Of a stretch of 64,000 bases of DNA, positions 44,426 through 52,776 are shown piece after piece (position 1 is the stretch's first letter; each line of letters begins with the position of its first letter). A program made the position numbers and the translations under genes. The notes beneath the pieces are model-generated. The model saw nothing but the letters and a program-made list of their open reading frames with translations. It was not told where the DNA came from and did not search any database. The DNA is from Thiospirochaeta perfilievii (GTDB lineage: Bacteria > Spirochaetota > Spirochaetia > DSM-2461): contig NZ_CP035807.1 in assembly GCF_008329945.1 (NCBI RefSeq), forward strand, positions 2,108,001 through 2,172,000. The letters run 5' to 3'.

Positions 44426-44512
44426 ATTTATTTACAGAAGTCCTTGGTAAAGGGGGGATGTTTCTAAATAATATACCTGTAAAGAATTTTTAAATTTTGA
44501 TATGATATTAAT

Positions 44513-45700
44513 ATGACTTTTAATATAACTATATTATTGATACTAGGAGGGGGGTGGTTATCTGGAAGACTCTTTACCAGAATAAAATTACCGTCTGTTT
44601 TAGGTATGACACTTTTAGGTGTTTTTATCTCTATCTTCTTAAAGGAGCAGATTCCTCCAGTCTTATGGGATATTGCACCTTTCTTAAAATCGTTAGCATT
44701 AATCGTAATTTTGTTAAGAGCAGGACTTGGAATTAAAAAATCAGTTTTAAAAAAAGTAGGTAGAGCTGCCCTTTTTATGGCTTTTGTTCCCTGTCTATTT
44801 GAGGGATTATCTCTAACATTTCTTTTTTACTATTTATCACCCTTTGATTTTTTAACATCAGCCCTAACAGCATCACTGTTATCCGCCGTTTCACCAGCGG
44901 TAGTTGTACCTTCTATGCTTAATTTAAAAGATGCTGGATTTGGAAAAAAAAGAGAAGTGCCAACACTTGTTCTAGCAGGTGCATCCCTAGACGATGTTTT
45001 TGCTATAACACTATTTACCCTATTCCTTGGTCTATTAACAGGTGAGGGTTCTGGACTTGGTTCTACACTTCTTTCAATCCCAATTTCTATAATTGGAGGA
45101 ATTATAAGTGGTTTAGTAATTGGTCTACTTCTAAGTTTCTATTTTAAAAAATATCATGATAGGTTAAAGGGTACAGAAAAAGCCCTAGTCCTATTAACTA
45201 TTTCACTCTTTCTATTCCAAGTAGGAGAGTGGTTACATATTGCGGCACTTTTAGGTGTTATGACAGCAGGGTTTGTTGTCCTAGAGAAGGCAGAACATGC
45301 AGCCCATGAAACAGCACGACAGTTAAATGGCGCATGGGTTTTTGCAGAGATAATTTTATTTGTAATAATTGGAAGCTCTGTTGATGTAGAGGTGGCAATG
45401 GAAGCTGGCTTTATGGGGGTTTTTATTATTCTAGGTGGGCTTGTTTTTAGATCTTTAGGTGTTTATGTTGCAACTATTGGTTCTGGTTTATCATTTAAAG
45501 AGAGACTATTTTGCATAATCTCTTATCTTCCTAAGGCTACTGTACAGGCCGCTCTTGGTGCTGTAGCCCTTGAGAGGGGATTACCATATGGGAAGGAGAT
45601 CCTGGCCTATGCAGTAATGGCTATTATCTTAACTGCGCCTTTAGGTCTAATAGGGATAAATATTTTGGGTCCAAAATTACTTAAAAAGGAGTTTTTATGA
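44513..45700 (+). CDS. Cation:proton antiporter (CPA/NhaP-type)
   Basis: A 395-aa protein with about eleven to twelve transmembrane segments. Seen: LILGGGWLSGRLFTRIKLPSVLGMTLLG, ALIVILLRAGLGIKKSVLKKVGRAAL, LLSAVSPAVVVPSMLNLKDAGFG and VLAGASLDDVFAITLFTL, in which the paired Asp (DD in SLDDVF) is the ion-binding site of CPA antiporters. It probably exchanges Na+ or K+ for H+. No Shine-Dalgarno is seen; TATGAT (44501-44506) ends 6 nt before the ATG, so a leaderless mRNA is possible. It overlaps the next gene by 4 bases. Confidence 0.88.
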   Translation: MTFNITILLILGGGWLSGRLFTRIKLPSVLGMTLLGVFISIFLKEQIPPVLWDIAPFLKSLALIVILLRAGLGIKKSVLKKVGRAALFMAFVPCLFEGLSLTFLFYYLSPFDFLTSALTASLLSAVSPAVVVPSMLNLKDAGFGKKREVPTLVLAGASLDDVFAITLFTLFLGLLTGEGSGLGSTLLSIPISIIGGIISGLVIGLLLSFYFKKYHDRLKGTEKALVLLTISLFLFQVGEWLHIAALLGVMTAGFVVLEKAEHAAHETARQLNGAWVFAEIILFVIIGSSVDVEVAMEAGFMGVFIILGGLVFRSLGVYVATIGSGLSFKERLFCIISYLPKATVQAALGAVALERGLPYGKEILAYAVMAIILTAPLGLIGINILGPKLLKKEFL

Positions 45701-46293
45701 AGATAATTGGAATAAATGGAAGTCCTAAAAAAATTGGGAGTACAACACTAATAGGTCTTACTAAAGCTATGGAACAAGTTAAAACCCATGGTTTTGATAC
45801 AGATATTATAGAGCTAAGTAGTTATTCTTTTACTGGGTGTGATGCCTGTGGTGATTGCAAAAAAACAGGATACTGTTCAATTAATGATGAATTTTCAAGC
45901 AAACTTTTTAATATTTTTAATGACCCGGAAGTTAAAGGTTTTATATTTGCCTCTCCAGTTTATTTTGGTGGTGTTACATCCTTAATGAAGAGCTTTATTG
46001 ATAGGTGTGTTGTCTTTAGGAGAAGAGGTTTTGACTGGGAAAACAAGGTTTCAGGTGTATTAACAGTGGGAAATTCAAGAAATGGAGGGCAGGAGTTAGC
46101 TGCGATGGATTTAGTTGCATTTTGTATGATTCATGGGATGATAGTAGTTCCTGATGCTTCTCCTACTAGTCACTTTGGAGGAATACTACACTCAGGACAT
46201 GATGGTGGTATCCAGTGTGATGACCTAGGATTACAAACAGCTGCAAACCTAGGCTTTAAAGTTGGAGAAGTTACTAAAAAACTTCACACTTAA
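45697..46293 (+). CDS. NADPH-dependent FMN reductase / iron-sulfur flavoprotein-like protein
   Basis: A 198-aa flavodoxin-like reductase. Seen: IIGINGSPKKIGSTTLIGLTK (FMN phosphate loop), a cysteine cluster C48, C51, C54 and C60 in GCDACGDCKKTGYC (as in iron-sulfur flavoproteins, which hold a cluster beside FMN), FIFASPVYFGGVTSLMKSFIDR, SGVLTVGNSRNGGQEL and the C-terminal helix. It overlaps the antiporter gene by 4 bases, so the two are coupled. Electron donor and acceptor are unknown. Confidence 0.82.
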   Translation: MKIIGINGSPKKIGSTTLIGLTKAMEQVKTHGFDTDIIELSSYSFTGCDACGDCKKTGYCSINDEFSSKLFNIFNDPEVKGFIFASPVYFGGVTSLMKSFIDRCVVFRRRGFDWENKVSGVLTVGNSRNGGQELAAMDLVAFCMIHGMIVVPDASPTSHFGGILHSGHDGGIQCDDLGLQTAANLGFKVGEVTKKLHT

Positions 46294-46298
46294 TATTT

Positions 46299-46676
46299 TT
46301 ACTCTTTTGGTATAGAAAATCTGTGGCTTTCAAACTCTTCACCACCAAGCCATAGATCTATTTTAATTCCAGAATCCGTTCTTGATACATCGGCATGTTT
46401 TACCTGCCAACCTAAAAGATCTAAACGGGATGACCCTAAAAGATCATGACCAGTCATCGCCCCATAATAGCCGGCTAACTCTGGTCTTTTTTGGCTATTT
46501 AATGCCTTTTCCATCTTTTCAATCTCTTCATCGCTATGGTGGTTGCTATCTAAGACACATAGATGTAGACCCGACTCCTCCTGATGGAGGGAGATAACCA
46601 TTCTTTGGGGATCTTCTTCTAGTATGTAACTAGAGATTTCACTTAATAAATTTAGTATAATATCCTTTCTTCTCAC
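46299..46676 (-). CDS. Conserved-looking hypothetical protein
   Basis: A 125-aa soluble protein with an N-terminal helix (RRKDIILNLLSEISSYIL), a beta-strand pair (RMVISLHQEESGLHLCVLD) and another conserved-looking segment, MEKALNSQKRPELAGYYGAMTGHD. No family was recognised. It overlaps the DUF1576 gene by 4 bases and is the last gene of the minus-strand run from tlpA. Confidence 0.65.
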   Translation of the reverse strand: MRRKDIILNLLSEISSYILEEDPQRMVISLHQEESGLHLCVLDSNHHSDEEIEKMEKALNSQKRPELAGYYGAMTGHDLLGSSRLDLLGWQVKHADVSRTDSGIKIDLWLGGEEFESHRFSIPKE

Positions 46677-47950
46677 TTCATTTTACTCCTAAATGTATCT
46701 TTAAACTCGGTTTTATTAGTTTTATACCACTGTATTACTGCAACAAAAATTGTAGCAGTTAAGCCTCCAGCAAAACCATTATTGTACAGATTTATAGCAC
46801 CATGCCAACCACCTGTCTCCATAACCATAACTAGGTGTGTAAAACCAGCTAAGATTCCAACCTTCCATCCAAACTCTCCTGCAAGAGGGCCTAGTGTTGT
46901 TACAAAAATAGCTGCAAGAATAGGCCCAGGGGAGTTTAAATCCAGCTTAAAGAGTAGAGCACATAAAATTACCCCAAATACTACTGGCCAGCTATTTTTT
47001 AAGTTAGTACCAAATGCAGAGAACCCTATAATTGTAAGTAACCCACCAATAACAGGACCGTTAAAGTCTCCACCTATAATTATGGTATATAGAGTTCCTA
47101 CTATACCAATTACTCCGCTATTAATAAGGGTTCCGGCTAAGGATTCTATATCCATAAAGTCTGATGGCAGTCTTCCTGGGATTTTTTGTATTTTGAAAAA
47201 TGATTTAATTGAGTCTTTTTTATCAATAATTATTCCTAGAATTATTAAGAAGAGTGATAAAACAGGAATTAATAGTGTTAATAATGTGGACTTTTCTGAA
47301 TACCATGCCATCTGTCCTACAAACTTGTGTCCAGAAATTTTAACAAAGGATGCTGCAAAAAGTCCTAAAAACCCACAAGTTAAACCCATATTATACAGGT
47401 TGTATCCTTGGTGTAAATGTAGCATTGCAACAGCTAGAGATGGTAGGAAAAAACCTGTTATTATCCCTAGAGAGATACCTGTTATTACCCCTAAAACTCC
47501 AGTTAAACCTATCTCAAATGCTATAAGACTAACAATAGGACCTAATGCTGTCCCAAAAAGTGCAATGATTATATACTCTTTAAACTCTTTCCCTACAAAC
47601 TTACCAGACAGATATACACCTAAAATTATAGGTATTATATTTAATACAGTTTTTCCAAAAAGTCCAAATCCCATTAGGGTAAAGACCGCCGCAAATGTTG
47701 GACCAGATAGTTTTACATCTAATTTTAAGATTATAACCAAACCTACTAGTCCTACTAGTGCTGAGTTTATTAGAGCTCCACCTATTCCTGCAATAGAGAT
47801 GAAGTCACTTATAAGTCTTGCTGGGGATAGTTGTATAGATACAAATTGAGTTATAGCTTGAGAAAAGCCATCATGAATTATACCAATAATAATAAAAAGG
47901 AGTATTATTGAGCTTAAAAGATTTCTAAGTATTAAGTGTTGTTTTGTCAT
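46673..47950 (-). CDS. DUF1576 family multi-pass membrane protein
   Basis: A 425-aa membrane protein with about ten to twelve helices. Its two halves resemble each other: SPARLISDFISIAGIGGALINSALVGLVG (near residue 42) is echoed by PGRLPSDFMDIESLAGTLINSGVIGIVG (near 258), and each is followed by GFGLFGKTVLNIIPIILGV or GFSAFGTNLKNSWPVVFGV. This internal duplication is that of DUF1576. Function unknown; a transporter is a reasonable guess. It is 20 nt downstream of the MBL hydrolase gene. Confidence 0.85.
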   Translation of the reverse strand: MTKQHLILRNLLSSIILLFIIIGIIHDGFSQAITQFVSIQLSPARLISDFISIAGIGGALINSALVGLVGLVIILKLDVKLSGPTFAAVFTLMGFGLFGKTVLNIIPIILGVYLSGKFVGKEFKEYIIIALFGTALGPIVSLIAFEIGLTGVLGVITGISLGIITGFFLPSLAVAMLHLHQGYNLYNMGLTCGFLGLFAASFVKISGHKFVGQMAWYSEKSTLLTLLIPVLSLFLIILGIIIDKKDSIKSFFKIQKIPGRLPSDFMDIESLAGTLINSGVIGIVGTLYTIIIGGDFNGPVIGGLLTIIGFSAFGTNLKNSWPVVFGVILCALLFKLDLNSPGPILAAIFVTTLGPLAGEFGWKVGILAGFTHLVMVMETGGWHGAINLYNNGFAGGLTATIFVAVIQWYKTNKTEFKDTFRSKMK

Positions 47951-47970
47951 TTTTTAATACTACAAGCTTT

Positions 47971-48612
47971 TTACCCTTTTAGTCTTCTATAATATGCAAA
48001 TTTATCAAAATTACTTGTCATAAAAAGGTTATTATCTATTTCTAGTCCAATTGTCGAGTTGGTAGAAGGCATATTCATTAGAGAGAGTTTTTTATAATAA
48101 CCTGGGTCTAGGGATAGTTTTTCCATAAAATCAATAGAATGTTGAATATATTCATGACCAGGATATAGTTTTGTTTCTCTAGGAAGAGCCTTTAATCTAT
48201 TTAATGATTTAAACATCTCTTTATAACTTTTCCCATCCATAATTCTTCCGCATATACCTGTGAAAAGAGTGTCTCCAGTAAATATTCCACCCTCTTCTTT
48301 AAAATAGTAACAGCAAGAGTCTTCTGTATGCCCAGGGGTTAATAACATCTCTATTTTGAGTGTTTTTAAAATCTCTTTATTTGTATGGCTATCAATTATT
48401 ACACAGTTTTTGTACTTTTCTAAAATATCTTCTAACCCACCTACATGGTCAATATGATGGTGAGTTAAAAGTATGTAGTTGGGGATTAAATTTTTACTCT
48501 TTAAGTAGGATATAATCTTATCTGATTCACCTGGGTCAATAATAAAAACACCACTTCTATTTTCTATAATATAGGAGTAATTATTTTCTAAAAGAGTAAA
48601 TATCTTAATCAT
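47971..48612 (-). CDS. MBL-fold hydrolase (glyoxalase II-like)
   Basis: A 213-aa metallo-beta-lactamase-fold protein. Seen: FIIDPGESDKIISYLKSK, the metal motif LLTHHHIDHVGGLEDIL (HxHxDH), LLTPGHTEDSCCYYF, GGIFTGDTLFTGICGRI and LYPGHEYIQHS. These are the di-zinc ligands of the hydroxyacylglutathione hydrolase type. It is placed in a thiol-redox operon (tlpA-ccdA), so a sulfur or thioester substrate is possible; the actual substrate cannot be read. It follows ccdA with no gap. Confidence 0.85.
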   Translation of the reverse strand: MIKIFTLLENNYSYIIENRSGVFIIDPGESDKIISYLKSKNLIPNYILLTHHHIDHVGGLEDILEKYKNCVIIDSHTNKEILKTLKIEMLLTPGHTEDSCCYYFKEEGGIFTGDTLFTGICGRIMDGKSYKEMFKSLNRLKALPRETKLYPGHEYIQHSIDFMEKLSLDPGYYKKLSLMNMPSTNSTIGLEIDNNLFMTSNFDKFAYYRRLKG

Positions 48613-49542
48613 TTATATCCCTTGAAAGGCTAGGTAAGAAGATAGAATCCCTCCCCAATTTATTAGCCCCGCATATGTTGTAATAGATAGTATTAAGAAT
48701 AGAGTTGAGAAAATTATATGTAAAACTATTTTTCTCTTCTCCCTTGCTCTTTTAATCCCTATTTTTGTTAAAAATAAAAAAAGTAAAGCAGATATAGAAC
48801 CTAGAACAATATTAAAAATAGTTCCATTTATAGAATACCATATACTAAAGGAGTTTGATATTTGGTTTAAAACAATGTTTATATTGGATAATTTATTAAG
48901 AAGAATAAAAATACCAATCAATGTTATAAAGATTCCACTAAACACCTTAATTTTCCCTAGATGTTTTTTAATTACAACACTCTTTTCTCTAAACTTTGAA
49001 ATAAATATACCGGCAATTAGAAAGGGAATACCAAGTCCAAGGGAGAAGAATAGCAATAATACTAAACCACTTAAAAGTGTTGTTGAGTTTCCAGCTAAAA
49101 ATAGAATAGAGGCTAAAATAGGTCCTATACAAGGGGACCAGCCCGCTCCAAAAGCCATTCCTAAAAGAATGCTGCTTAGAATTCCTTTTTTATCACTTCT
49201 AAAATCTACCTTTTTTTCATAATCTAAAAACTTGAAAAAATTGAATATTGTATTTAATCCAAGAATAATAACAATAATTCCAGAAATCCTTGTTATTAAT
49301 AATGAGTAGTTTTTAAATGCAAAACCTAGAGTACTAAAAGCAACACCCATTAAAGAGAATACAATTGTAAAGCCAATAATGAATGAGATTATTAAGGGTA
49401 GTGCCCCCTTATTTCTTTTAAAACCATCATCATATGTAGCAGCTCCAATATATGCTATATATGAAGGAATTATAGGGAAGATGCAGGGTGATAAAAATGA
49501 TATAAGCCCAGCGAATAGGGCCAATAGAATGTTTATTTCCAT
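48613..49542 (-). CDS. ccdA: Cytochrome c biogenesis CcdA-like membrane protein
   Basis: A 309-aa protein with about seven to eight helices. Seen: LFAGLISFLSPCIFPIIPSYIAYIG, the conserved SPCxxP cysteine segment, and GMAFGAGWSPCIGPILASILFLAG, the second cysteine-bearing helix. These two cysteines carry electrons across the membrane in CcdA/DsbD. It overlaps tlpA by one base. Likely role: transferring electrons from cytoplasmic thioredoxin to the TlpA-like protein. No c-type cytochrome gene is in the window, so the clients may be other exported thiol proteins. Confidence 0.9.
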   Translation of the reverse strand: MEINILLALFAGLISFLSPCIFPIIPSYIAYIGAATYDDGFKRNKGALPLIISFIIGFTIVFSLMGVAFSTLGFAFKNYSLLITRISGIIVIILGLNTIFNFFKFLDYEKKVDFRSDKKGILSSILLGMAFGAGWSPCIGPILASILFLAGNSTTLLSGLVLLLFFSLGLGIPFLIAGIFISKFREKSVVIKKHLGKIKVFSGIFITLIGIFILLNKLSNINIVLNQISNSFSIWYSINGTIFNIVLGSISALLFLFLTKIGIKRAREKRKIVLHIIFSTLFLILSITTYAGLINWGGILSSYLAFQGI

Positions 49543-50162
49543 TATTTGCCTAACTCTTCCAATATTGCAACAATTTTTGGGTCATCCCATTCATGGGTTC
49601 CAATCTTACCACCTACAATGTTTCCATCTTTATCTACTAGGTATGTAGTAGGAATACTTCTAGCTCCATACATTAATCCAATCTGATTATCAGAGTCTAG
49701 CAGAACATCAAAAGTGTAGTTGTTGTTATCTATAAACGCTTCTACTGTTTCTTTAGGTTCAGCCAGGTTTACGGCTAAAACTCTAAAATTTTTATCTTTT
49801 CCTATCTGTTCAAGACGTTCCATTGATGGCATTTCCATTTTACAAGGTCCACACCATGATGCCCAAAAGTTAAGAAGAAGTGCCTGGCCTTTATAGTCTG
49901 ATAGGGTAACATCCTCACCATTTAAGTTTTTAATGGTAAAATCAGGGGAAGGTACTGGCTTATCCATTGCACTTATTTTAGCATCAATTAATTTGTCGAT
50001 TAAGGATGGCTCCTCTTTTAGGGTTTGTGTTACAACTTCTTTAGTTTTTTCCACAGAGGATTCTTCAACTACAGGCTCTTCATTTGCTGGTTTAGCTATA
50101 ATTGTTCCTGTACAAGCTAGCATTGTTAATAGTAATATGACTGTATTGTTTATCTTTTTCAT
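49542..50162 (-). CDS. TlpA/ResA-like exported thioredoxin
   Basis: A 206-aa exported thiol-disulfide oxidoreductase. Seen: a signal (VILLLTMLACTG, a possible but weak lipobox), a linker, then PSPDFTIKNLNGEDVTLSDYKGQALLLNFWASWCGPCKMEMPSMERL (AhpC/TSA-Redoxin fold) with the active site WCGPC near residues 112-116, and SIPTTYLVDKDGNIVGG with the cis-proline region. It is cotranscribed with ccdA, its probable reductant. A 15-bp inverted repeat ends 4 nt before the start. Confidence 0.9.
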   Translation of the reverse strand: MKKINNTVILLLTMLACTGTIIAKPANEEPVVEESSVEKTKEVVTQTLKEEPSLIDKLIDAKISAMDKPVPSPDFTIKNLNGEDVTLSDYKGQALLLNFWASWCGPCKMEMPSMERLEQIGKDKNFRVLAVNLAEPKETVEAFIDNNNYTFDVLLDSDNQIGLMYGARSIPTTYLVDKDGNIVGGKIGTHEWDDPKIVAILEELGK

Positions 50163-50166
50163 AGGT

Positions 50167-50216
50167 AAATATTAGCACCAAAAAAAAAATCTGTATATGA
50201 ATTGGTACTAATATTT
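50167..50216 (-). repeat. Long inverted repeat just upstream of tlpA
   Basis: AAATATTAGCACCAA (50167-50181) pairs with TTGGTACTAATATTT (50202-50216), 15 bp with one mismatch, loop 20 nt. In the tlpA transcript the stem ends 4 nt before the ATG, and no Shine-Dalgarno is visible, so it may block or set translation. The divergent small gene starts at 50279. Confidence 0.6.
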
Positions 50217-50278
50217 AGTAATTATTACTAAATTGTAATAATTGTATATAGTAAAATAGCAAAATAATGGAGAGTACA

Positions 50279-50506
50279 GTGAATAGTAATATAGTTAAAA
50301 TAGGCCTAGCTATAATTGTTAATTTAATACCCCTTGTTTATTCAGGGTATTTATACATTAAATTGCAAAGATTGATTAAAACATCAACTGTAGAAGAGAT
50401 GGAAGAGAATGATCAATATATAGGACGACTTAGAAAGAGTATGACAATGTTTTTTCTAATAGGTGTATTTTTAACCTATCAGAACTACAAGATAAACTTC
50501 TCTTAA
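50279..50506 (+). CDS. Small two-helix membrane protein, unknown function
   Basis: A protein of about 75 aa with two hydrophobic helices (near residues 5-23 and 55-70) flanking a charged stretch ([17 protein letters not shown]). The GTG at 50279 has GGAG 6 nt upstream; an in-frame ATG at 50267 has none, so GTG is preferred. It overlaps the convergent rlpA end by 4 bases. No family is recognised. Confidence 0.6.
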   Translation: MNSNIVKIGLAIIVNLIPLVYSGYLYIKLQRLIKTSTVEEMEENDQYIGRLRKSMTMFFLIGVFLTYQNYKINFS

Positions 50507-51081
50507 CCCCTATGTTTTATTAGTATTTTGTCTATTCCTAGACCTTCTAATTTTTTTACAATCTCATAACTTTTGCTTATAGGTACGTTAGGTATCATAA
50601 CCCTCATGATCCCTGTATTGCTCATGGACGTTTTAGGCTCAAAGCCTGCACTTTTTAACTTTTTTTTCATTGCCGTTGCGTAGGTGAAATTAGAGTAAGC
50701 TGCAACTTGAATATCCATAACCTGGGCAGTTTTTGGCATTTTTATAACTTTTAATACTATTTTTGCTGTACCAGTTTTTACCATGTCTATATCTTCTGCC
50801 GCTTTTTGTGACAGGTCAATAATTCTTCCCTTAATGAATGGGCCTCTATCATTTATTCGTACAGTAGTCTTTTTTCCGTTATCTAGGTTTGTAACTTCAA
50901 CAATAGTATTAAAAGGTAGGGTCTTATGGGCAGCTGTATACAGCATAGTATCAAATATTTCTCCATTAGCAGTCTGTCTACCTATAAACTTACCTCCATA
51001 CCAAGAGGCTTCTCCTTTTAATTCATGGCTATATATTAAAACAGGTAAAATTATTAAAAATGCAAATAAAAATCTTTTCAT
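50503..51081 (-). CDS. rlpA: RlpA-like septal ring/lytic transglycosylase family lipid-free exported protein
   Basis: A 192-aa exported protein. Seen: signal peptide ([14 protein letters not shown]), then the double-psi beta-barrel of Rlp[67 protein letters not shown], with the catalytic-type Asp in NDRGPF. A SPOR-like C-terminus ([20 protein letters not shown]) should bind denuded glycan. No lipobox is seen. It stands alone between lysS and a convergent small gene. Confidence 0.88.
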   Translation of the reverse strand: MKRFLFAFLIILPVLIYSHELKGEASWYGGKFIGRQTANGEIFDTMLYTAAHKTLPFNTIVEVTNLDNGKKTTVRINDRGPFIKGRIIDLSQKAAEDIDMVKTGTAKIVLKVIKMPKTAQVMDIQVAAYSNFTYATAMKKKLKSAGFEPKTSMSNTGIMRVMIPNVPISKSYEIVKKLEGLGIDKILIKHRG

Positions 51082-51105
51082 GTAAGAAATATCGACTAAA
51101 AAGGG

Positions 51106-51134
51106 TTAATCCTTAATGAAAACTAATATATAAT
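51106..51134 (+). promoter_or_regulatory. Candidate lysS promoter, leaderless arrangement
   Basis: A perfect TATAAT (51129-51134) lies 8 nt before the lysS ATG, with TTAATC (51106-51111) 17 bp upstream. Transcription would start at or beside the ATG; no Shine-Dalgarno is seen. Confidence 0.5.
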
Positions 51135-51142
51135 GTTCCACT

Positions 51143-52726
51143 ATGAATAACAGACCTAAATCAACACACTGGGCGGATTTAACCGCTGATAAGATTATCA
51201 GAGAAAAAGGGGATAAAGAGGTATATACATGTGCCTCTGGTATTACCCCTTCAGGGACAGTTCATGTAGGTAACTTTAGAGAGATAATCTCGGTAGACCT
51301 AACTGTTAGAGCATTAAGGGATATGGGTAAAAATGTAAGGTTTATCTACTCTTGGGATGATTATGATGTATTTAGAAAGGTTCCTAAGGATATGCCTAAA
51401 CAGGAAGAGATGGCCACTTTTTTAAGAAAGCCAATAGTTCTTGCCCCGGATTTTATAGATGGGGAAGAGAGTTATGCCCGAGCTAACGAAAAGCGATTAG
51501 AGAAGTTATTGCCAGAAGTTGGAATATTTCCTGAATATATATATCAAGCTACAAAATACCGAAATAGTGAATACGCTGATCAGATGAAGATTGCCTTAGA
51601 GCATAGAGATGTTATACGACGGGAGTTAAATGATAGTAGAACTTCAGACTTACCAGATGACTGGTGGCCTGTATCCGTTTTTTGTTCTAAGTGTGATAAA
51701 GACACTACTAAAGTCCTTGACTGGGATGGTGAATATGGTGTCCACTACTCTTGTGATTGTGGAAATGATGAAACTGTTGATATGAAAACAACACCTTGGG
51801 TTAAGCTTCCTTGGAGAATTGACTGGCCAATGCGTTGGGCATATGAAGGTGTTGATTTTGAGCCAGCTGGTAAAGATCATCACTCCGATGGAGGAAGTTT
51901 CGATACTGCAAAGTTAACAGGTAAAGAGGTCTATAATCATGAGCCTCCTGTAACTTTTCAATATGATTTTATTGCAGTAAAAGGTCGTGGAGGTAAAATG
52001 TCCTCATCCGCCGGAGGTGTTATATCTTTAGCTGAGGTCTTAGAGGTATATCAACCTGAGGTTATTAGATACCTATTTGCTGGAACAAGACCAAATTCAG
52101 AGTTCTCCATATCCTTTGACTTAGACGTTCTAAAGATATACGAAGATTACGATAAGTGTGAAAGAACATATTTTAGTAAACCAGAAACTGATAAGCAGAT
52201 GAAAAAATGGGCTAAAGAGGCAAGAATATATGAACTCTCCCAGGTAGGAGAAGTTCCTATACAAATGCCTTATCAGATTCAAATTAGACAGTTAACAACA
52301 CTATTAAGTATTCATGAAAATAATATTGACAGTGTTATTGAAGCTTTAGGTGATGTAGAACCACACCAGATAGAGAGACTTAAAAGAAGGTGTGAGTGTG
52401 CTATTAACTGGTCAAGAGACTTTGCTCCTGAGGATTTTAAATTTAGCATCAATAAGGGTGAAGAAGAGTTACTTGATGTTAATGATCAGGAGAGAAAGAT
52501 CTTGCAACTTCTATCAGTAGCAGTAGAAAACTATCTTGGTAAAGTTACTGAAAAAGAGTTTGGTGTTAAGGTTTATGATGTTGCAAGGGAAGTAGAAATT
52601 GAGACATCTGAAATGTTTCCACTTGTATATCGAGCAATAATTGGGAAAGAAAAGGGACCACGTCTAGTATCCTTCCTTTCTACTATTGGTAGAGATAAAC
52701 TATTAAAAATATTAAGTAGATATTAA
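51143..52726 (+). CDS. lysK: Lysyl-tRNA synthetase, class I
   Basis: This enzyme charges tRNA-Lys; 527 aa matches class I LysRS, found in archaea and a few bacteria including spirochaetes. Seen: the HIGH-like PSGTVHVGNFREIISVD with HVGN at residues 41-44, the KMSKS-like GRGGKMSSSAGGVISL near residues 277-292, a zinc-binding-like region with CSKCDKDTTKV and CDCGND between them (residues about 190-215), and FIYSWDDYDVFRKVP early on. The class I form is a strong lineage clue. No Shine-Dalgarno is seen; the promoter's -10 box lies 8 nt from the ATG. Confidence 0.95.
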   Translation: MNNRPKSTHWADLTADKIIREKGDKEVYTCASGITPSGTVHVGNFREIISVDLTVRALRDMGKNVRFIYSWDDYDVFRKVPKDMPKQEEMATFLRKPIVLAPDFIDGEESYARANEKRLEKLLPEVGIFPEYIYQATKYRNSEYADQMKIALEHRDVIRRELNDSRTSDLPDDWWPVSVFCSKCDKDTTKVLDWDGEYGVHYSCDCGNDETVDMKTTPWVKLPWRIDWPMRWAYEGVDFEPAGKDHHSDGGSFDTAKLTGKEVYNHEPPVTFQYDFIAVKGRGGKMSSSAGGVISLAEVLEVYQPEVIRYLFAGTRPNSEFSISFDLDVLKIYEDYDKCERTYFSKPETDKQMKKWAKEARIYELSQVGEVPIQMPYQIQIRQLTTLLSIHENNIDSVIEALGDVEPHQIERLKRRCECAINWSRDFAPEDFKFSINKGEEELLDVNDQERKILQLLSVAVENYLGKVTEKEFGVKVYDVAREVEIETSEMFPLVYRAIIGKEKGPRLVSFLSTIGRDKLLKILSRY

Positions 52727-52733
52727 ACAATAC

Positions 52734-52752
52734 AGGGGTCTGTAAGGCCCCT
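52734..52752. terminator. Hairpin downstream of lysS
   Basis: AGGGGTC pairs with GGCCCCT (one wobble), loop TGTAA. It lies just after the lysS stop. No T-tract follows, so its terminator strength is uncertain. Confidence 0.45.
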
Positions 52753-52776
52753 AGATTTAAAAAAAAGGATTATAAA

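Noticed and set aside
44440-44512. Fluoride or sodium riboswitch in the antiporter leader
   Set aside because: The GGGGGGATG stretch resembles part of a fluoride element, but the rest of the required core is not present.
46782-47849. Long open frame (355 codons) on the plus strand opposite the DUF1576 gene
   Set aside because: It is rich in Pro, Lys and Ser, has no start signal or family resemblance, and lies exactly across a well-supported membrane-protein gene.
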